Source: Talinum fruticosum
Lineage: Eukaryota; Streptophyta; Magnoliopsida; Caryophyllales; Talinaceae
Direction of reading: 5' to 3'
Length of the DNA stretch: 64,000 bases
Assembly (NCBI GenBank): GCA_021018815.1
Contig: JAITYX010000065.1
Span: forward strand, 1,349,001 to 1,413,000
This document shows, one piece after another, positions 1 through 11,398 of the stretch. Under the pieces are notes generated by a model. That model saw only the letters and a list, made by a program, of their open reading frames with translations. It did not search any database and had not been told where the DNA came from. Position numbers and translations under genes: made by a program. Every line of letters begins with the position of its first letter. The first letter of the stretch is position 1.

Positions 1-1158
1 ATGGATATTAGACTCAGAAAATTCCATTCTCTTTCGACTCACATAATTAGTTGTTTAATTATCATAATTATTTTATTACTTGTGTCTAATCTTGGACCAA
101 AGTATTTTATACTTTGAAAACCAAAATTGATTTGCTTTTGTAGGTTACTCAAACGAGGACACACTTTTCAAAGTATAAAAGTAATCGGCTTCAAAATGTC
201 AAATCACCAGCAGACATGGCTTTTCACCTTCTCTGCTCCGAGTCCCGGAAGATTGTGTCGAGGCTGTCTGTTTCCAAATCTAGAAAACTGGAACGCTAAG
301 CTTAACAGTGGTTTCCACCTTATCTTTCAAGACACCGCCAATGGTTTTGGGACTTCCAAGAGAGTTTAAACCTTTGTCCAACGTTCACATTACAACGGAT
401 ACTTTCTGAGTGACTCGAAAGCTTCGTCAACGGTCACAAAGAATTCTCAGTTAGCGAGATGAAGATAACGGCTACTCTGTCTGGTCATCTATAAATAGAA
501 GCCACCTCACAAGACTTGAAGATTGCCGAACTTATTGTTAATACACATACTTGAGCAAAGTCATTGTATTTATTCTCAATCTTCTACTTACAACTCCTAT
601 TCTGTAATTCATTACTTTCCGAGTTGTAAGGTCTTGTACTTAGTTACAAACACTTTCTTACTTTCTCTGTAAGGTCCCTTGACTAAGCTGTAAAGGTTAA
701 CTCAGCTTAGTTGTCCCTAGCTGTAAGGGTTGTCTCAGCTAGGAAGTACTAGATCAGATAAGGGAATTTTTGAGTCTAGGAAAACTTGTAAAGAGTTGTC
801 TAAGGGAGCAACTCAGGTTCAGTCAGTTCACGGTATTTTGTGGACTCAAAATAGTGGATTTGACTTTGTGCTTGGATTAGCACGGTCCGTGGTTTTCTGC
901 CCCAGGAGGGTTTCCACGTAAACTCTAAGTGTCTTCTTTCTGAGTTCATTCTAGATTCAGACAGTCTCAAAGCTTCTGTTTATTTTGCCACTTTACTCTA
1001 AGCAGCATTTCCGAGTCCATACTTTTCTAACTCTGTTTTTGACTCAGAATTCACTTTTGTATCTTATTTGGCAAAAGAGCTTGGATTTCAAAGAAAATCC
1101 TTCATCACTCTATTCACCCCCTCTGGGGTGACTCAGACTCTCCCCAAGCAAACCTTCA
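1..1158 (+). repeat. Sirevirus-type copia LTR (left-truncated by window edge)
   Basis: This stretch is collinear with the last ~1160 bp of the element B LTRs (5181-6338 and 14508-15653). Shared blocks include the start near ATGGATATTAGACTC, the TATA region and the terminal ACCTTCA at 1152-1158. It is followed by ACAAT (1159-1163), the expected place for a 5-bp target duplication, but the left copy lies outside the window. It sits inside the 3' internal part of an older related element (A). Whether it is a solo LTR or the 3' LTR of a full element cannot be decided here. Confidence 0.85.
467..497 (+). promoter_or_regulatory. LTR core promoter: AACGGCTA plus TATA box
   Basis: AACGGCTA (467-474) lies 15 bp before TATAAATA (490-497). 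The same spacing occurs in the LTR of A (4537-4544 and 4560-4567), and a similar arrangement occurs in the left LTR of C on the minus strand. This is the likely U3 promoter of the element. The AACGG core resembles MYB / M-phase activator sites of plants; that functional link is inference. Confidence 0.6.
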
Positions 1159-1344
1159 ACAATTTTCCAAGAGGATGAGCCATTGGACGACCTAATTCTG
1201 GGTCAGCCACTCGGAGCTGAGCCACTTTCAGAGATACCAGTGCTGCCGCCGCCCGGATCTTCAACTTTATCACAAGCATACCAGCTCAGGCGCACTGCAC
1301 GTTCATCCGCCTCAACTCAGACTACCCCAAATCCACCGTTTTAA
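1159..1344 (+). pseudogene. Element A: C-terminal end of the sirevirus downstream ORF
   Basis: An open frame runs from the LTR junction at 1159 to a TAA at 1342-1344. It contains DLILGQPLGAEP and IPVLPPPGSSTLSQAY, which match DPLILGQPLVAEP and IPVLPPPRSSTSS near the end of the extra ORF of element B (about 13470-13560). It is therefore the tail of the ORF that follows pol in these elements. The 5' part is absent because the LTR at 1-1158 is inserted here or replaced it. Product function unknown; the position corresponds to the env-like ORF of sireviruses. Confidence 0.7.
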
Positions 1345-1831
1345 TTTCTTTTTCTCTTGTTTTATTTTTTTTGTCCAGACATCAGTTGTATCAGCTTGAT
1401 ACATTCTTCCCTATTTTTGTTTTTGCTGAAAGGCAAGGGGGAGAATATTAGAAAAATTGTTGTCTTATTTAGGGGAGTTTTCTCACCCTCTTTTTGTGTA
1501 TTTTCCTTGTTTTCTATATATATATATATATATGAATGAAGTGTTGGTTTCGAGCATACAGATTTCTGAGTTCACTCTTTCTGAGTTTGAATTTCTTATT
1601 ACTTATTTTTACTCCGATATATCAGCTCACGTTCTTTTTCCTCTATTTTGCTCTGATATAATTACTCAAGATTCTTTGCCATATGAGTTATCTGCAGAAA
1701 TATTCTAAGGACGAATCACTTCACTTATTACTCTATATTTTGATATATTCCAATAAGTAAGAATGAAAACTCATGGTTATTTTACTAACAAAGTTTCTAA
1801 GTATGAAATGCCTTTCATAAAAAGGGGAGAT
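1345..1831 (+). other. Element A 3' untranslated region with two purine tracts
   Basis: This holds no gene. A first purine-rich motif (1429-1447, AAAGGCAAGGGGGAGAATA) and the terminal polypurine tract (about 1819-1830, AAAAAGGGGAGA) lie just before the LTR that starts TGAAGACTCGG at 1832. Both motifs are repeated in element B (13771-13790 and 14059-14070). Duplicated purine tracts of this kind are typical of sireviruses. A TA microsatellite occupies about 1515-1532. Confidence 0.75.
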
Positions 1832-2336
1832 TGAAGACTCGGACTCTGAAATTAGATCATTCTGAGTACTACCAAAGACTCAGGTACAAACTTCATCCCT
1901 CCTAAGTTTTGATTACAAGTTATTCTGAGTATTATAGAAACTACTGCGTATGTTTTCATTCGATTTTGACTGACTCAAAACACACATTCTTGTTTATCTT
2001 CTCACATTGATGTTTCTGAATCACCCAGACACTACTCAGATTTATCGTTGTTCAAATAATCTCTCTAACACTTCATATCTGAGTTCTGACTGAATATCTT
2101 GAAGTAAAGTGAATTACAATGTTAATTCATCTTTGTAGGTCAGCATGTTTATTTGAGAATTATTTGTCCAGATCAAGTAAGTATACTCTGATGTTTTCAC
2201 TCTTATAACTTGATCTTTCTTAGGACTGATTCTGATGGAATTTAAGTATAATGAATATTAGACTCAGAAAATTTCACTCTTCTAAGCCTGAAATAATTAT
2301 GCACTTAATTATCTTAATCAAACTATTATCTGTGCC
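1832..2336 (+). repeat. Element A 3' LTR, segment 1
   Basis: The LTR begins TGAAGACTCGGAC directly after the polypurine tract. It is interrupted at 2337 by the hAT insertion and resumes at 4162 (4154-4161 is the second copy of the target duplication TCTGTGCC). It is diverged from the LTRs of B, so A is an older insertion. Confidence 0.85.
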
Positions 2337-4153
2337 TAGGGTTGGGCAATGGGGCGGGCCAGGGCGGGTTAGGGCCGGCCCATTACTATAACGGGCCGGG
2401 CCGGGCCAGGGAAAAATAAATGGGCTGGGCCGGGTCATGGGCCAGCTGACCCTGACCCGCCCATGACTGGCCCATGGGCCGAGCTAAACATGAATTGACA
2501 TTAGTGCTTGGTTTGGTAGCATAAAACAATAGTAGAACATCTCGTACTTGAAACAACTTGTAAGGCAACAGAGTTCCTATTTTCCAACCCATGGCAAATT
2601 CCATTAAAGACATAGCTAATACATATTGGTAATCGCCTGGAAAAAGCATATGTCGTAGTTTGCAACTCTACATGATATTAAATTCTTGTTTCTCAGTAAA
2701 AAACTTCTTCACGGGACCCAAAACCAAACTTTAAGGTCTTAGACTCGTTTCTCGACACAACATACAAGATTTACAAGCATCACGGGACAAAGCCCACAGG
2801 TTGTGCAGGTCCAAAATTGCTTTGGAGGCTCCACAGACCTTCCCATAGCACGTGGAGGTCAATGGTTGGCTCTAGAGGTCATCAAAGGCCTTCCCATGGT
2901 CAGTGAGGACTTCTGGTGGCCATCACGGCCTACCCCACGGCCTGTGGGAGCACCCGCGGTGGGTATTTTGGGTTAAATAAATTGCTGCAGGCCACCACAG
3001 CCTACCCCACAGCCTGTGGGGACACCCGTGGTGAGTGGCAGTGGCTCCCAAACTCTATTTTCTTATCTTCTATCTATCTTGTCCTTGTGAGATATCTATA
3101 AAAGGTTCATTTCAACATTCTAAGTAACATATTAGCTCAATAAAACCCATTAAAACACACATGTAAGATAGATACTTTTCACACCAAGTTTTGGACAAAC
3201 TAGCACTACATAAGATTTATGATCAATCTTCAATTCGAGTTATTTAATAAATAAGTCGCATATATAAATCGAACTTTTTGTTTAGACTTTCCTTTAATTC
3301 GAGCATCACATATTCTCTCGCAAGCATCTATTGGGTGGGTCTTGGGTGGTCAGGGTCATTTGACCCATGACCCGACCCGACCCGACCCATTTATTAAAAA
3401 GTATTGCCCAACCCGTTAAGTAAGTGGGCAGCCCAACCCGCCCGGTCCGGCCCATTAGCCCAACCCTAATTAGCGTCATTTCTTTGAGAGAAAAAACCCC
3501 TTTATTTTTTTCTATTTTCCACTGTAAAAAATTCCCACTTGGTTAACCAAAAAATACAAAAACAGAAGGTTCTGTTCTCTTTTTCATTGCTAGCAATGGA
3601 AAAAAATGTAGAATAATTAATCTTAAAAAGAAAAAAATCATCCTTAATCAAATTTCATTATTTTTTTTGAAGTAAAATATTTTGGAACATCATAAAAAAG
3701 AATCCCAGGTTGGCAGTGCTGAGATTTTGAGCAAACCCAATCAATGAATGAATACAGAGCTTTAATTTCTCATAACATTTACTACACAAATTAAAAATAC
3801 ATGTAAATTGATTTTTAATTTATCTACAAATAAATAAGTTATCAAAAGTAATAAAATTATTTTTTTAAAAAAAAAGAATGGAAAGAGAAAGTAGATTGAA
3901 AAGATACCCCTTTTTTCCCACCTTAACAAATTAGGATAATAATAAAATTAGAATTAATAATGGAATTTGTGAATATTATGAGATGGCCCTTTTACTTTGA
4001 CCCTTTAATGACCCGCGGTCGACCCTTTAATGGCCCATCTTCACATGACCCTAAATCAGCCTGACCCTTTTATTACTAAACTTGGGCTTTGACCCTTTTC
4101 TTTTGGCCCAACCCTGCTGGCCCAATGGGTACCCTGCCCATTGACCAGCCCTA
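2337..4153. mobile_element. Non-autonomous hAT-type transposon in LTR of A
   Basis: The ends are inverted repeats: TAGGGTTGGGCAATGGGGC at the left, and the reverse complement of the right end reads TAGGGCTGGTCAATGGGC. Flanks carry an exact 8-bp target duplication TCTGTGCC (2329-2336 and 4154-4161), and excising the element restores a normal LTR. The TAGGG terminus and 8-bp duplication are hAT hallmarks. The 1.8-kb element has no transposase-like reading frame. Subterminal regions are packed with GGGCC/CGGGCC and CCCGACC repeats, including an internal terminus-like block at about 3440-3467. Confidence 0.85.
2918..3034 (+). repeat. Two ~45-bp direct repeats inside the hAT element
   Basis: Units at 2918-2962 and 2990-3034 share a GGCCaCCACaGCCTACCCCAC-type core and a GCCTGTGGG...CACCCG(C/T)GGTG tail with few mismatches, separated by 27 bp. 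They are palindrome-rich (CCACGGCCTGTGG). No coding potential. Confidence 0.6.
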
Positions 4154-4744
4154 TCTGTGCCTAATCTTGGACCAAAGTATTTTATACCTTGAAAACCAAA
4201 ATGATTTACTTTTGTAGGTTATCCAAACGAGGTTATCTTATTTTTGAATTACAAAAGTAACCGACTTCAAGCTGTCAATCACCAGCAGATAAGGCTTTCC
4301 TACTTCTGAACAAGGCTCGGACGCTATGTCGGGGTTGTCTGTTTTCAAAACTAGAAAACTTCAACGCTAAGCTCAAAGGTGGTTTCCACCTTACTTTTCA
4401 GACATCACCAGCTAATTGGAGCACCTTGAGGAGCCAAGAGCCGTTGCATATCGTTCATATCTCAACAGATCTTTTCTAAGTGATTTAAAAGAACCGTTAT
4501 AACTGTCACAAAGGACTTCGTGCAGAAGTTAGTCGCAACGGCTAATTTGCTTGGTCATCTATAAATAGAAGCCACCTTTCAAGACTAGAAAATTGCTGGA
4601 ACTATTGTTGAATCACATTACTTAAGCAAAAGTTATATTCATACTCAATCTTCTATTTATAACTCCCAGCTTGTAATTCATATTTTCTGAGTTGTAAAGT
4701 CTTGTAATCAGTCATATACTCTTCTTACTTTCTGAGTAAGGTCC
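4154..4744 (+). repeat. Element A 3' LTR, segment 2
   Basis: This continues the A LTR after the hAT insertion. It contains AACGGCTA at 4537-4544 and TATAAATA at 4560-4567. It ends with GGTCC (4740-4744), the left target duplication of element B. The remaining third of this LTR is at 15654-16050. Confidence 0.85.
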
Positions 4745-6338
4745 TGAAGACTCGGACACTGCTCAACACTTTTCTGAGTTGTATAAAAGGAACCGGGTAT
4801 AATAATCTTGTGCTTATAGAATTTTGATTCCAAGGCATTCTCTGTTTGCTAGAAACTTTTCTGAGTGATACGGTATCTTATCTAAGTGATACAAATTTTA
4901 CTTCGTATATTTCTTGCTTATCCTTGAGTGACTTAGAAAATTGATATGCATATCTCACTCAGTTCCGAGTCCCTCGTCACTCAGATTTATCACGTATTGA
5001 ATAGACCAGTATTTCATCTTTCCTCACTCAGATCTGACTTCCGGTTATTAGCTCTATTCTGATATAGTCAGTACTTCTAGTATGTTTCTTGCTTAGTCTA
5101 TATCAAGTTATTTCACTCTGATATTCTTCACTGAACTTGATTCTTCGCTTAGACTAAGTCAGATGGAATTCTGAGTATCAAGGATATTGAACTCAGAAAA
5201 TTCCATTCCTCTTCCGACTCAGATAATTAGTTGTTTAATTATCATAATTATTTTATTATCTATGTTTAATCTTGGACCAAAGTATTTTATACTTTGAGAA
5301 CCAAAATTAATTTATTTTTATAGGTTATTCAAACGAGGATACACCTTTTTCAAACCACAAAAGTAACCGGCTTCAAAATGTCAAATCACCAGCAGACATG
5401 GCTTTTCACCTTCTCTGCTCCAGTCCCGTAAGATTGTGTCAGTGGCTGTCTGTTTCCAAATCTGGAAAACTGGAACGCTAAGCTTAACGGTGGTTTCCAC
5501 CTTATCTTTCAAGACACCACTAGTGGTTTTGGGACTTCCAAGAGAGTTAAACCGTTGTCCAACGTTCACATTTCAACGGATACTTTCTGAGTGACTCGAA
5601 AGCTTCTCTTAATGGTCACAAAGGACTCTCGGTCAGCAGATGAAGATAATGGCTACTCGCCTGGTTATCTATAAATAGAAGCCACCTCACAAGACTTGAA
5701 GTTTGCCGAACATATTGTTAATACACATACTTGCTCAAAGTCTTTGTATACATTCTCAATCTTCTACTTACAACTCCTACTCTGTAATTTATTACTTTCG
5801 AGTTGTAAGGTCTTGTACTTAGTTACAAACACTTTCTTACTTTCTCTCGTAAGGCCCCTTGACTAAGCCGTAAGGGTTAACTCAGCTTAGTTGTCCCTAG
5901 TTGTAAGGGTTATCTCAGCTAGGAAGTACTAGATCAGATAAGGGAATTTTTGAGTCTAGGAAAACTTGTATAGAGTTGTCTAAGGGAGCAACTCAGGTTC
6001 AATTAGTTCACGATATTTTATGGACTCAAAATAGTGGATTTGACTTCGTGTTTGGACTAGCACGGTCCGTGGTTTTCTGCCCCAGGAGGGTTTCCACGTA
6101 ATTTCTAAGTGTTATCTTTCTTAGTTCATTCTAGACTCGGACAGTCATATTACTCCCGCTTGACTTGCTTATTTATTCGTGATAGCATTTCGAGTCCAAG
6201 CTTTTCCGACCTCGCTGTTTGACTCGTAACCTGTCTCTATCTCTTTGTTAACAAAAGAGCTAACGTTTCCACGAAAATCCTCTATCACTCTGTTCACCCC
6301 CTCTAGGGTGACTCAGACTGTCCCCGGGCAAACCTTCA
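4745..6338 (+). repeat. Element B 5' LTR
   Basis: 1594 bp, TG...CA termini. TATAAATA at 5670-5677 marks the promoter; the upstream motif reads AATGGCTA here against AACGGCTA in the 3' LTR. It differs from the 3' LTR mainly at CTG/CAG versus CCG/CGG positions, for example CTGAGTTG here and CCGAGTTG at 14101. Confidence 0.92.
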
Positions 6339-6340
6339 AT

Positions 6341-6353
6341 TGGTATCGGAGCC
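6341..6353 (+). other. Primer binding site of element B (tRNA-iMet)
   Basis: TGGTATCGGAGCC begins three bases after the LTR end. It differs by one base from the usual copia site TGGTATCAGAGC, which pairs with the 3' end of initiator methionine tRNA. Confidence 0.85.
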
Positions 6354-6398
6354 TAGCCTTTCGTAAAGTATCTAACCATCCAAAGGTGTAAAGATCAA

Positions 6399-8240
6399 AT
6401 GGCTCGGAACACCGGAGAGTTCAACGAAGGAAGATCTTCCAACAGGCCATCAAAATTCAAAGGATCAAACTTCGGCACTCGGAAGAAACTCATGGAATGT
6501 TTCCTCATGGATCATAATGAAGATGTATGGGAAATCATACAACAAGGAAACTACATTCTAATGAAGACAGAGGAATTCAGAATCATTCCAAAGACAAAAG
6601 CCGAATTCACTCCGGTGAAGCAGAGAAGTTCAGGAAGAAATTCAAGGCAATGAACATTCTGATGTGCGCCATTAGCTCGAAGAATACAACCGAGTGTCTG
6701 CCTGTGATTCAGCAAAAGAAGTGTGGGACACCCTTGTCAACACTTACGAAGGCACAAGCCAGGTCGGACAAGCGAAGATAAGTCAGTATCTTCACAAATA
6801 TGAGCTTTTCAAGATGGAGCGAGAAGAGAACATCACTCGGATGTTCATTCGATTTACCGAGATTACCAACAATCTCAAATCACTGGGTAAGAAGATTTCC
6901 CACGAGGAAATGTGCGTAAAGATACTCGAAGTCTACCCAAGAAAAGATGGGGTCCCAAAGTGACTCGCCATAGAGGAGGCTCGGAACCTCTCACTCTTAA
7001 AGCTAGACGAGCTCATCGGGAAGCTTCTCACTCACGAAATCCATCTAGAAGAGGAGGATGCTGAGGGCAGTACCAAAAGGAACATTGCACTTAAAGCCTC
7101 ATAATCCAAAGAAGCAAATCTGAGCTCCTCCGACTCAGAAGATGATCCCATGGCACTTATTGCAAGAGGCTTTAAGAGAATAATGAAGCACAAAAGATGG
7201 GATAAACGACCAAAGGAAGAATTCTACAAGAAAGACAAGAGGGACAGAAAAGGTAAGTATTCCTCACCCTCAAAGTTATCTTTATCTAAGAATTCTGGAT
7301 GTTTTGAGTGTGGCAAGCAAAGACCACATAGTCAAGGACTCGTCCAAAAAGGAAAAGGGACAGAAAGAAGAAGAAGGCCATGATGGCAACATGGAGCGAT
7401 GAGGACTCATCGAAGATGACGAGGACTCGGATGACTCGAAGTGTCCGATGGCAATCTCTGACTCGGAAGCCGAAAGAGAGTCGACTCGGACTCGGACAAT
7501 GAGGAAACTAATCCTCAAGAGGTAATTGATTATTTCCTCAAATTCTCCAAAGTCGATTTAGCTAAGTACATTTTTACTTTGGAAGAAAAGTCCAATTCCG
7601 ATTCTACTCAATTCAAAGAACAACTTGAGTCAATTTCTTCCGAGAGCACGTTTTTGAAAAATGAATTGGAAAAACCGAGACTCACGCTCGGAGAACTCAA
7701 GACTAGTGCTCAAACTAATGAGACCGAGTCCGAGCTACTCAGGAAAGAAAATGAGCAACTAAAAAGGAAGCTCACCGAGTCTCAAGATCTGGTTTTAAAG
7801 TTTACTCAAGGTCAGAAGAACCTTGACATGCTCTTAGGCTCACAATGTGTCTCTTTTCGAAAAGAAGGTCTTGGTTTCAACAAAGAGGAAGAATCCAATT
7901 CCTACTTAGAATTGTTCAAAAGGATTCCGTAACTGTAAAGTTCAGGAAAGCCGAGCACGGTCCCATTCACGTAAATGAAGGGAGGACTAAGCCCAGAATT
8001 GTCTACAAAAAGAAACCATTTTCTCCTGTTTCAAAGGGAAAGGTTTTTAAAAAGAAAGAGACACAGACTCAGCTTCTCCGAGAGGAAGACTCGGAATCGG
8101 ACAAAACCCAAAGTTGTTCAAATCTGGTTCCGAAACACCTTCTTCCTCAGAAAAGGACCACAGTAAGGAATGTTACTCGGGTTCGTTAGAGGAAGTGAGA
8201 AGGGTTAGATTCTCTCTGTTTTGCGAGTCACTCGTAAAAG
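6399..8240 (+). pseudogene. gag: Element B gag (broken)
   Basis: The ATG at 6399 opens MARNTGEFNEGRSSNRPSKF. The capsid-type region (UBN2/gag-polypeptide of LTR copia) is visible as WEIIQQGNY and FTEITNNLKSLGKKISHEE (about 6530-6910), in different frames. A zinc knuckle begins CFEC near 7302 but its HxxxxC half is frameshifted. A long coiled-coil stretch follows (7579-7870, rich in E/L/K), as in sirevirus Gag proteins, then GLGF and a basic linker. At least two frameshifts (about 7411 and 7481) come from loss of one G in TCGGA. The protein would form the virus-like particle and bind RNA. Confidence 0.85.
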
Positions 8241-11200
8241 ATCAAAAGGACACCGGTACCTTGACAAGTGGATGCTCACGGCACATGTCAGGAGATGCAG
8301 GACTCTTTTCTCGAGTTGGAAAAACATAAAGGAGGAAAAGTCACATTTGGAGATGATAGCAAAGGCAAGATAGTTGGAATTGGCAAGATTGGAAAAGGAA
8401 GCATTCTGGTCAGTCCAGTCTACCTTGTCAAAGGATTAAAGTATAATCTGCTCAAGCATCTCTCAACTTTGTGATAAAGGTCAAGAGGTAAGATTCACTC
8501 GCACCAATTGCTACATTTCGATGTCTCTACCAAAGAGATCAAGCTTTCAGGTAAGAGATCGGGTAATACCTATACCATTCCTCTTTTTGACCCAAGTCAT
8601 AACTTATCTTGCTTAAAAGCATCTCTTTATGATGATTCTTGGACATTGCATCGTAGATTAGGCCATATTAGCATGCATACTATCAAAAAGTTGGCATCTC
8701 ATGGTCTGGTTAGAGGTTTACCTAACTGTGTTTTTGAGAAAGACAAAGTTGGTGAAGCATGCACCAGAGGGAAACAAGTCAGATCTTCATTCAAATCTCT
8801 CGAAGACAGCTTCCACATCCAAAGTACTTGAGCTACTGCATATGGATTTATGTGGTGAAATCCTCGTGAAGAGTCTTGGAGGTAAATCTTACATATTTGT
8901 TATTATTGATGATTATTCACGATTTACCTGGGTGTGTTTTCTTAAGCACAAAAATGAAGCTTTCAAGGAGTTCAAGCAAGCTCGCAGAAAAATCCAAGTT
9001 GAGTCTCGGACTCGGATCCGGAGGATTCGAACCGACCATGGAAGGGAGTTCGACTACTCAGAATTCTCGGAGTATTGTGACAAAAACGGAATCTCTCATA
9101 ACTTCTCAGCACCCAGAACTCCTCAATAGAATGGAGTAGTAGAGAGAAAGAATAGAACCCTTGAAGAAATAGCAAGGATGATGATGATTGAGCACAACTT
9201 ACCTTACTACTTCTGGGCAGAGGCAGTCAACACAGCCAACTATACTGTGAATAGATGCCTCATCAAACCCATTATGAAGAAAACACCTTATGAGCTCTAC
9301 AAAGGGAAGAAGCCAAATATTTCCTATTTCGGACCTTTCGGATGTAAGTGCTACGTTCACAACAATGGTAAGGATCACCCGACCAAGTTTGATGCTAAGT
9401 CGATGAAGGTATTTTTCTAAGTTACTCTTCTCACAAAGCAAAGCTTATCGTATTTTCAATAAGAGAACTAACAAAGTGGAAGAGAGTATCCACGTAGTGT
9501 TTGATCAGCTTGAACAGGAGAAACCAGGCGAGTCTTCATACTCGAATTGAAGCTCAGTAGAGATGATGACGAAGTTGAGCCTACTAAGACTCCGACTCAA
9601 TCCGCTCGTAATGAAGTCACTCGTAACGAGGTCATTCGGAATGAGGAAACTCAAAGGCTCGCTCGAACGAACAAGTTAATGAAGAAGATCACTCAGAATA
9701 AGCTTCGAAGATCAGGCAGCTCAGCCCACAAACCTTGTGAATCGGAGAACTAGTAAAGCGTTCAAGTTTACTTCTAGTTATCCCCTAGAGAACATAATTT
9801 CTGATATCAACAGTGGGGTAAGAACTCGTTCCTCTCTTTATAATCTATGTGCATTCACTGCATTCATTTCATTAACTCGAACCCGTAAATGCACTAGAGG
9901 CCCTTAATGAACCTGAATGGGTAGAGGCCATGCAAGAGGAACTCAATCTATTTGAAAGAAACCAAGTCCGGACTCGACCAACCGACCTTCCGACCACCCA
10001 GCTTATAGGAACCAAATGGGTCTTCAAGAACAAACTGGATGAGGGTGGAGTGGTAGTCGAAACAAGGCTAAACTTGTGGTTCAAGGTTACAATCAAGAAG
10101 AAGGAATTGATTGTGGGGAAACTTTTGCACCTGTAGCCGAATCGAAGCTATTAGAATACTCGTTGGCATTTGCATCCAGCATGCATATTAAATTATATCA
10201 AATGGATGTTAAGTGTGCGTTTCTCAATGGTTTTATTGAAGAGGAAGTCTATGTCGAGCAGCCTCCCGGTTTTGAAAACTCAGAATTTCCAAATCATGTT
10301 TTCAAACTTGAAAAGGCTCTCTATGGTCTTAAATAAGCTCCTTGAGCTTGGTATGAAAGACTCGAGTAGCTTCTTGGTTCAAAATGATTTTAAAAGAGGA
10401 CAGATCGACAAGACACTCTTCATAAAGACCAAGGGGAAAGATTTCCTTATTGTTCAAATATATGTTGATGATATTATCTTCGGTGCTACTAATGAATTTC
10501 TGTGCCGAGAATTTTCCGAGTTGATGAGTCAGGAATTTCAAATGAGTATGATGGGAGAACTCAATTTCTTCCTTGGTCTACAAATTAAACAAGACAAAGA
10601 TGGGATCTATGTCCATCAATCTAAGTATGCCAAGGAGCTGCTAAAGAAATACAAACTCCAAGATGCAAAACACGCTTCTACTCCTATGAGCAAGCAAGAT
10701 CAAGCTTCGACTCGGACGAGAAAGGTAAAGCAATAGATCGAAACTCTACGAGGTATGATTGGATCTTTGCTATATCTTACTTCCAGCCGGCCGGATATAA
10801 TGTTCAGTGTATGCTTATGTGCAAGATTTCAAGCTAACCCAAAAGAATCACATCTCACTGCGGTGAAGAGAATATTCGGATATCTTGCAGGTACTCGAAT
10901 TTAGGTCTATGGTATTCCGGAGACTCGTAACCGACTCTTACCGGATACTCGGACGCAGACTACGCCGGATATAAAGTTGATCGAAAAAGCACTTCTGGAG
11001 CTTGCCAATTTCTGGGTCAATCCCTAATATCCCGACACTCAAAGAAGCGTAACTCGCAGCTCTATCAACTCGCCGAAGCCGAGTATATTGCAGCTGGAGT
11101 TTGTTGCGCTCGGATTTTATGGATAAAGCAACACTTGAAAGATCTTGGACTATCCTTCAAATCAGTTCTAATCAAGTGTGACAATCAAAGTGCAATCAGC

Positions 11201-11398
11201 ATCACCAAGAATCCAGTCCAGGATTCGAAAACAAAACATATTGACGTCGATATCACTTCCTACGAGACCACTCGTAAAAGGTGACATTGAACTTGAGTTC
11301 ATTCCTACTAATCTTCAATTAGCCGATATTTTTACTAAGCCTCTTGGTGAAGATCAGCTTTGCTTTATTCGAATGAGCTTGGTATGTTAAATGCTTAA
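8241..11398 (+). pseudogene. pol: Element B pol (protease, integrase, RT, RNase H; broken)
   Basis: Domains in order: retropepsin with SGCSRHMSGD, its D-S-G split by a one-base insertion near 8263-8272; GAG_pre-integrase LHRRLGHISMHTI (about 8647); integrase core with D at 8845 (HMDLCG), D at 9034 (RTDHG) and E at 9142 (VERKNRTLEE), spaced as D-35-E; reverse transcriptase with [33 protein letters not shown] and YVDD at 10461-10472; RNase H with CDNQSAI, then IFTKPLGEDQ before the end. A CAG-to-TAG stop interrupts integrase at 9127-9129 and another stop follows YGLK at 10334. The final frame shift near 11370 again removes a G from TCGGA. The natural end matches GMLNA-stop of C, at 11398. Confidence 0.92.

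Noticed and set aside
2386..2649. 87-codon minus-strand frame near the left end of the hAT element as a transposase fragment
   Set aside because: Its C-terminal part is translated GGGCC repeat and the rest shows no hAT transposase motif.
6341..6353. Possible tRNA gene at the PBS sequences (also 25100 and 61081)
   Set aside because: Only the short complement of a tRNA 3' end is present and it adjoins an LTR; there is no cloverleaf.
10170..10345. First third of a 188-codon frame starting at 10170 read as a novel N-terminus
   Set aside because: It is out of frame with the RT motifs DVKCAFLNGF, which run in the neighbouring frame; only the part after about 10345 is genuine RT.
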